DNA of 17,680 nucleotides from an uncultured Clostridia bacterium (GTDB taxonomy: Bacteria; Bacillota; Clostridia; Oscillospirales; Butyricicoccaceae), in assembly GCA_910589115.1 (NCBI GenBank), contig CAJUSB010000069.1, positions 1 to 17,680 on the forward strand, given 5' to 3'. A model generated the notes under the pieces. It did no database searches and was not told the DNA's origin. It saw nothing but the letters and a program-made list of their open reading frames with translations. The translations under genes were made by a program, and so were the position numbers. Shown one piece after another: positions 15,117-17,680 of the stretch. The stretch's first letter is position 1, and every line of letters begins with the position of its first letter.

Positions 15117-15692
15117 TCAGGAAAACTTAGATTTACTGCTTTCATCCAGCAACTCAAACAAATCATCCAATGTATTTACTTTGCCGATTGGCAAGCCCTT
15201 GAGCACCTCGGCCCAATCGACTCTGGGCAATGCCTGCAGCCATGAATAAGGGGAGTATCCGCCCTCCTCTAACGGGCCGGAAACGCAAGTGGCGGCACCA
15301 GCATCACAAACCACCATTTCTTTATCAGTTCCAACGGCTTTCTGGTACTCTTCCGGCGTAATACATCCCATTTTCGTCATAGTCTGCAAAGCCTCAATCC
15401 GCTCAAAAACGGACAGCTCACCTTGATACCGCTCTTTCAGATACTGGATATTTTCCTCTGTCCAGCCGTTAGTGCCAGGTACGTTAATAGGCTCGCGGCT
15501 TTCGCTCCACTTTGCATATTCGAGCCATGCAGGGGAATAACTGATATGCGCAGTTTTTATACTACTGTTAGATTCAGGGGCAATTTTTAAGACGGTTTTT
15601 GCCATTAAATCCTTAAAAGAAGTATTTCCTTTGCTCTTTGTGGATGTAAAATATGCTGACCGCTCATACCCTATATAAGAATTGATTTGCAT
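15117..15692 (-). CDS. Unknown protein sharing a motif with the 13453-14232 product
   Basis: A 191-residue protein, not recognised. ATG 15692 has GGGAGGAGACCTT upstream and lies 21 bases after the stop of the SpoIID-like gene, so the two form an operon. There is no Sec signal or membrane span. The N-terminus MQINSYIGYERSAYF is Tyr/Ser-rich and resembles the opening of small Clostridia proteins of unknown function. Residues about 76-122 are helical and hold VFERIEALQTMTKMGCITPE, comparable in layout to WDDFLADLVEYGIITNDE in the neighbour (helix, then Gly-x-Ile-Thr-x-x-Glu). A central VCDAGAATCVSGP has two cysteines, and the C-terminus is acidic then Ser/Lys-rich. A role with the secreted SpoIID-like protein is suggested only by operon position. 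Confidence 0.8.
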   Translation of the reverse strand: MQINSYIGYERSAYFTSTKSKGNTSFKDLMAKTVLKIAPESNSSIKTAHISYSPAWLEYAKWSESREPINVPGTNGWTEENIQYLKERYQGELSVFERIEALQTMTKMGCITPEEYQKAVGTDKEMVVCDAGAATCVSGPLEEGGYSPYSWLQALPRVDWAEVLKGLPIGKVNTLDDLFELLDESSKSKFS

Positions 15693-15713
15693 AAGGTCTC
15701 CTCCCTAACATTA

Positions 15714-16898
15714 TCAGACATAACCGAACAAGACAATTCTGCCAGGATTATAGTCTGAATAACTATAAAAGTACGATAAAATTTGAGATGTGCTTTTCCC
15801 GTTTTTCGCCATGGAATAGGCTTCACTCTCATTTAACGTTCCACTGTTTTTTGTTCCTTGGTTCATATGATAATGAACTTCAAACAAATCTCCATTTTCC
15901 TGGCACATTGCAATATTTCGTACATAAGACATTACATCATCTACATATCCTTGAGCTGTTCCATCTAAATCCGAATATACACTATAAAGGAAATTCTGGT
16001 CAGAGGAATTATCCTTAACATCTGCATAATAAGGAGAAAAATCCCACTTAGGATTCTCAATATAATACCACGCATACATTTTGCTTGCCAATGTACCTGC
16101 TTCTAAATATGCTGGATATCTTCTATAACGCTCAACTGTCCATTCCAATGGAATTACATTTTCAAGATAATCGGTCCAATCGATTGATTCGCGTTTACTT
16201 CCATAATGTCTTTGGTTCGCAGATTTAGTAAAATATACTGTAATTGATGTTGGGTCAGAAGTTGGCTCAGACATTGGCAAGGGCATTCCTTCACGATAGG
16301 CCAAGCTGTTATCAACAGCCTCTTGTACCAGACTTTCTGCTATTTGGGCTTTTCTTTCCAGCTCAACTTGTTCTTCTACAGTATTGAATCCCTCATTAGC
16401 TTCAATAATAGTTTTGAGATTAGGTGAAGAAATCCGGAGAATTTTCCACTCCCCATCTTCATTTACGATTACAAAGTTTCTATATACGGCTCCATTTTGT
16501 ACACATCTATTTGTAGATTTCTGTGCGTTAATATTCATTTCTACATAATAAACAATAATGTCACTGTATTCTGAAACCTCATCATCAAATATAGCAGAGC
16601 TGATTTTTCCTACATCATCAGAGAGCTGAGAAATATTTTTGATTTCGATTGCATCCTCTTGAAAAAAGTCGTTTTCACCCCAATCGTCAATATAGCATCT
16701 CATTTCATCCTGATTATCTGCTGTAAACAAATCAATATATCCGTCAATATTGCTGTTATTAACAGATTCAGCATATTGCATTATCAACTCTTCGGGTGAA
16801 ATATCATTCTCCGATAAAGCAAAAGCACTAATTTGCAAGATGCATGAAATACAAAGCACTATAAAAATATAGTTCACAAAATTCCTAAGTGTTTTCAT
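15714..16898 (-). CDS. Secreted protein: NTF2-like domain plus divergent SpoIID-like domain
   Basis: A 394-residue protein from ATG 16898, which has AAAGGATAATATT upstream and begins a Sec signal peptide (hydrophobic core, SAFA at about 24-27); the frame is open to 17003 but that extension has no signal. Residues about 33-165 resemble an NTF2-like fold (SVNNSNIDGYIDLF near the start, GEWKILRI at the end). Residues about 217-379 resemble SpoIID/LytB: YLENVIPLEW at 244-253, SKMYAWYY near 272, and NSGTLNESEAYSMAKNGK followed by SQILSYFY at 351-378, matching the family's G-LSQ-GA--MA--GK---IL-YYY ending. SpoIID proteins act on spore-engulfment peptidoglycan as transglycosylases; several catalytic-region residues look changed here, so activity is uncertain. 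It is first in an operon with the 191-residue unknown gene. A partial second copy lies at 17430-17571. Confidence 0.72.
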   Translation of the reverse strand: MKTLRNFVNYIFIVLCISCILQISAFALSENDISPEELIMQYAESVNNSNIDGYIDLFTADNQDEMRCYIDDWGENDFFQEDAIEIKNISQLSDDVGKISSAIFDDEVSEYSDIIVYYVEMNINAQKSTNRCVQNGAVYRNFVIVNEDGEWKILRISSPNLKTIIEANEGFNTVEEQVELERKAQIAESLVQEAVDNSLAYREGMPLPMSEPTSDPTSITVYFTKSANQRHYGSKRESIDWTDYLENVIPLEWTVERYRRYPAYLEAGTLASKMYAWYYIENPKWDFSPYYADVKDNSSDQNFLYSVYSDLDGTAQGYVDDVMSYVRNIAMCQENGDLFEVHYHMNQGTKNSGTLNESEAYSMAKNGKSTSQILSYFYSYSDYNPGRIVLFGYV

Positions 16899-17005
16899 AA
16901 TATTATCCTTTCGCAATACAGTTTTAATCCACAGGTGAAAGCATAAATGTTTGGTAATTGGATATCCCCAAAATGTCGCTAAGCACCATTGCTTTTGACT
17001 CAATG

Positions 17006-17098
17006 TTAATAAAGATATCCAGAAACCACCAATACTAAAGCAGTATCTATAAGTTCAACACAAGCAAAGGCACCACCTCCTAAATACTTCCAGTTCAT
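17006..17098 (-). CDS. Possible 30-aa hydrophobic peptide
   Basis: A complete ATG-to-TAA frame of 30 codons on the minus strand, 107 bases upstream of the SpoIID-like gene. It begins MNWKYLGGGAFACVELID and ends in a hydrophobic run with VLVVSG. The composition is that of a single membrane span or a small exported peptide after a Gly-Gly-Gly. There is no good ribosome binding site before this ATG (an AGGAGG occurs inside the frame instead), so it may be a remnant of a longer gene. Confidence 0.3.
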   Translation of the reverse strand: MNWKYLGGGAFACVELIDTALVLVVSGYLY

Positions 17099-17284
17099 GG
17101 AGCTAAAGGTTTATAGGAATTTGGCAGCAAAATGTGACTGTGCCTAAAATTCCCTTCTATATACACTATGTCTGCTGAACATCGATTTTGGACATGAAAT
17201 TAAAAAAAATTTTTTTCTTTTCGTCGTTCTTCCAGAAAGTACCATAAAATATACAAATTTACAGACGGTAAAGAACTGTATATG

Positions 17285-17440
17285 CTATGTCTGGTTATAA
17301 AAAGAGTGCGCCGGTTTACGACGCACCCCTTGCTGGATATAAATCAACTCGCATTTAGACAAATTAGCCGCCACATCTTGCCAACTGTTTTCTATGGTGC
17401 GTACAGTCGAAGCAACATAATACGACTGGCCAAAATTGAT
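17285..17440 (-). pseudogene. C-terminal remnant of an unidentified protein
   Basis: A 51-codon open frame without a start, ending in TAG at 17285-17287. It contains TIENSWQDVAANLSKCELIY followed by a VRRKPAHSFYN ending, which reads like a real protein C-terminus (balanced composition, amphipathic helix), unlike the neighbouring frames. It is preceded by a stop at 17441-17443, so it is a fragment. A GTGCG/CGCAC hairpin followed by TCTTTTTAT on the minus strand (about 17299-17326) overlaps its end. No family recognised. It abuts the SpoIID-like remnant, so this stretch is a junction of decayed pieces. Confidence 0.4.
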
Positions 17441-17571
17441 TTACAGTTACTTCCACAATGTCTTTGATTAGCTAATTTGGTAAAATATACTGTAATTGAT
17501 GTTGAGTCAGCCATTGGCAAGAGCATTCCTTCACAATAGGCTAAGCTGTTATCAATAGCCTCTTGTACTAG
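17430..17571 (-). pseudogene. Partial second copy of the SpoIID-like gene
   Basis: The translated segment LVQEAIDNSLAYCEGMLLPM and the following STSITVYFTK-ANQRH-GS match residues 190 to about 240 of the protein encoded at 15714-16898, with a four-residue deletion and several substitutions. The DNA is also clearly similar to 16172-16331. Similarity stops at a TA at 17569-17570 on the right and fades near 17430 on the left, so only about 140 bases of the second copy remain. It is a duplication remnant and not expressed as a functional protein. Confidence 0.85.
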
Positions 17572-17625
17572 TGTATTGACTGGTATATATTTAGTCAAAC
17601 AAGTATTCCATATAATGCCATTACA

Positions 17626-17634
17626 TGTTATACT
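17626..17634 (+). promoter_or_regulatory. Extended -10 candidate before the edge gene
   Basis: TGTTATACT, a TGn-extended -10, lies 24 bases before the ATG at 17658, close enough that the leader would be very short but still include AAAAGGCAGTGA as a ribosome binding site. No good -35 was seen. Confidence 0.3.
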
Positions 17635-17657
17635 AAAAAGAAAAGGCAGTGACAACA

Positions 17658-17680
17658 ATGGCAAGACCGAAGAAATACAT
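17658..17680 (+). CDS. Start of a possible IS630-family transposase (cut by window edge)
   Basis: Only seven codons are visible, MARPKKY, after AAAAGGCAGTGACAACA. This opening is frequent in IS630-family transposases, and it lies about 90 bases to the right of a TA dinucleotide where the SpoIID-like remnant is abruptly cut, which fits the TA target preference of that family. The same opening also occurs in TetR-type regulators and other HTH proteins, so the assignment rests mainly on context. Confidence 0.35.

Noticed and set aside
14900..15130. Plus-strand frame starting FKDFYNEHGIEQHITYANF, faintly like an integrase-core 'GI...T' segment
   Set aside because: Resemblance is limited to about 15 residues, no catalytic Asp/Glu pattern follows, and it lies next to a better supported minus-strand small ORF. 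It could be a decayed transposase fragment but cannot be supported.
16899..17003. 35-residue extension before the SpoIID-like protein
   Set aside because: ATG 16898 has a ribosome binding site and begins a signal peptide; the extension would bury the signal.

Overview
The window looks like a chromosomal segment of an anaerobic, low-to-medium GC Gram-positive bacterium of the Clostridia, most likely a gut Oscillospiraceae-type lineage. This rests on AGGAGG-type ribosome binding sites throughout, lipoproteins, a very large SLH-domain surface protein, a SpoIID-like protein, a DUF1294 protein and a LURP-one-related protein. The genus cannot be fixed from the sequence alone. No CRISPR array, rRNA or tRNA gene was recognised.

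Layout, left to right. (1) 3-626 is the 3' part of a protein with a copper-amine-oxidase-N-like 'stalk' domain, closed by a strong terminator. (2) 727-2488 is an AT-rich operon of a lipoprotein, a one-TM protein and a four-TM protein, with its own promoter and terminator. The first two genes are each broken by one extra A in a poly-A tract; removing that A restores a complete lipoprotein signal peptide in one and an ATGA overlap with the next gene in the other. (3) 2513-3271 is another lipoprotein. (4) ung (uracil-DNA glycosylase) lies on the minus strand at 3332-4006, divergent from (5) a plus-strand set: an ECF-S-like membrane sensor fused to a GGDEF diguanylate cyclase, a translationally coupled DUF1294 protein, and a LURP-one-related protein. 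(6) 6596-7119 has no protein gene. It holds GC-rich palindromes and, on the minus strand, a promoter, three hairpins and a terminator that together look like an orphan small RNA of about 165 nt. (7) A KdgF-like cupin with paired ACCGGT operator-like sites over its promoter. (8) A 1754-residue secreted SLH surface protein (7717-12981). (9) 12982-17003 is a more AT-rich minus-strand set: an NTF2-like plus SpoIID-like secreted protein; two proteins of unknown function that share a short helical motif; a 22-codon small ORF directly abutting a membrane/zinc-ribbon protein; and a 128-bp MITE. (10) 17004-17680 holds decayed fragments, including a partial second copy of the SpoIID-like gene cut at a TA where an IS630-like element may begin, with the first seven codons of its possible transposase at the window end.

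How the genes relate. The common theme is the cell envelope: lipoproteins, an S-layer-type surface protein, exported or membrane proteins and a c-di-GMP-making sensor. No known pathway joins them. The right-hand 4 kb shows duplication and mobile-element decay. The most novel-looking items are the orphan sRNA candidate (6801-6966), the twin poly-A frameshifts (912-1995) and the minus-strand secreted/small-protein cluster (13453-17098).
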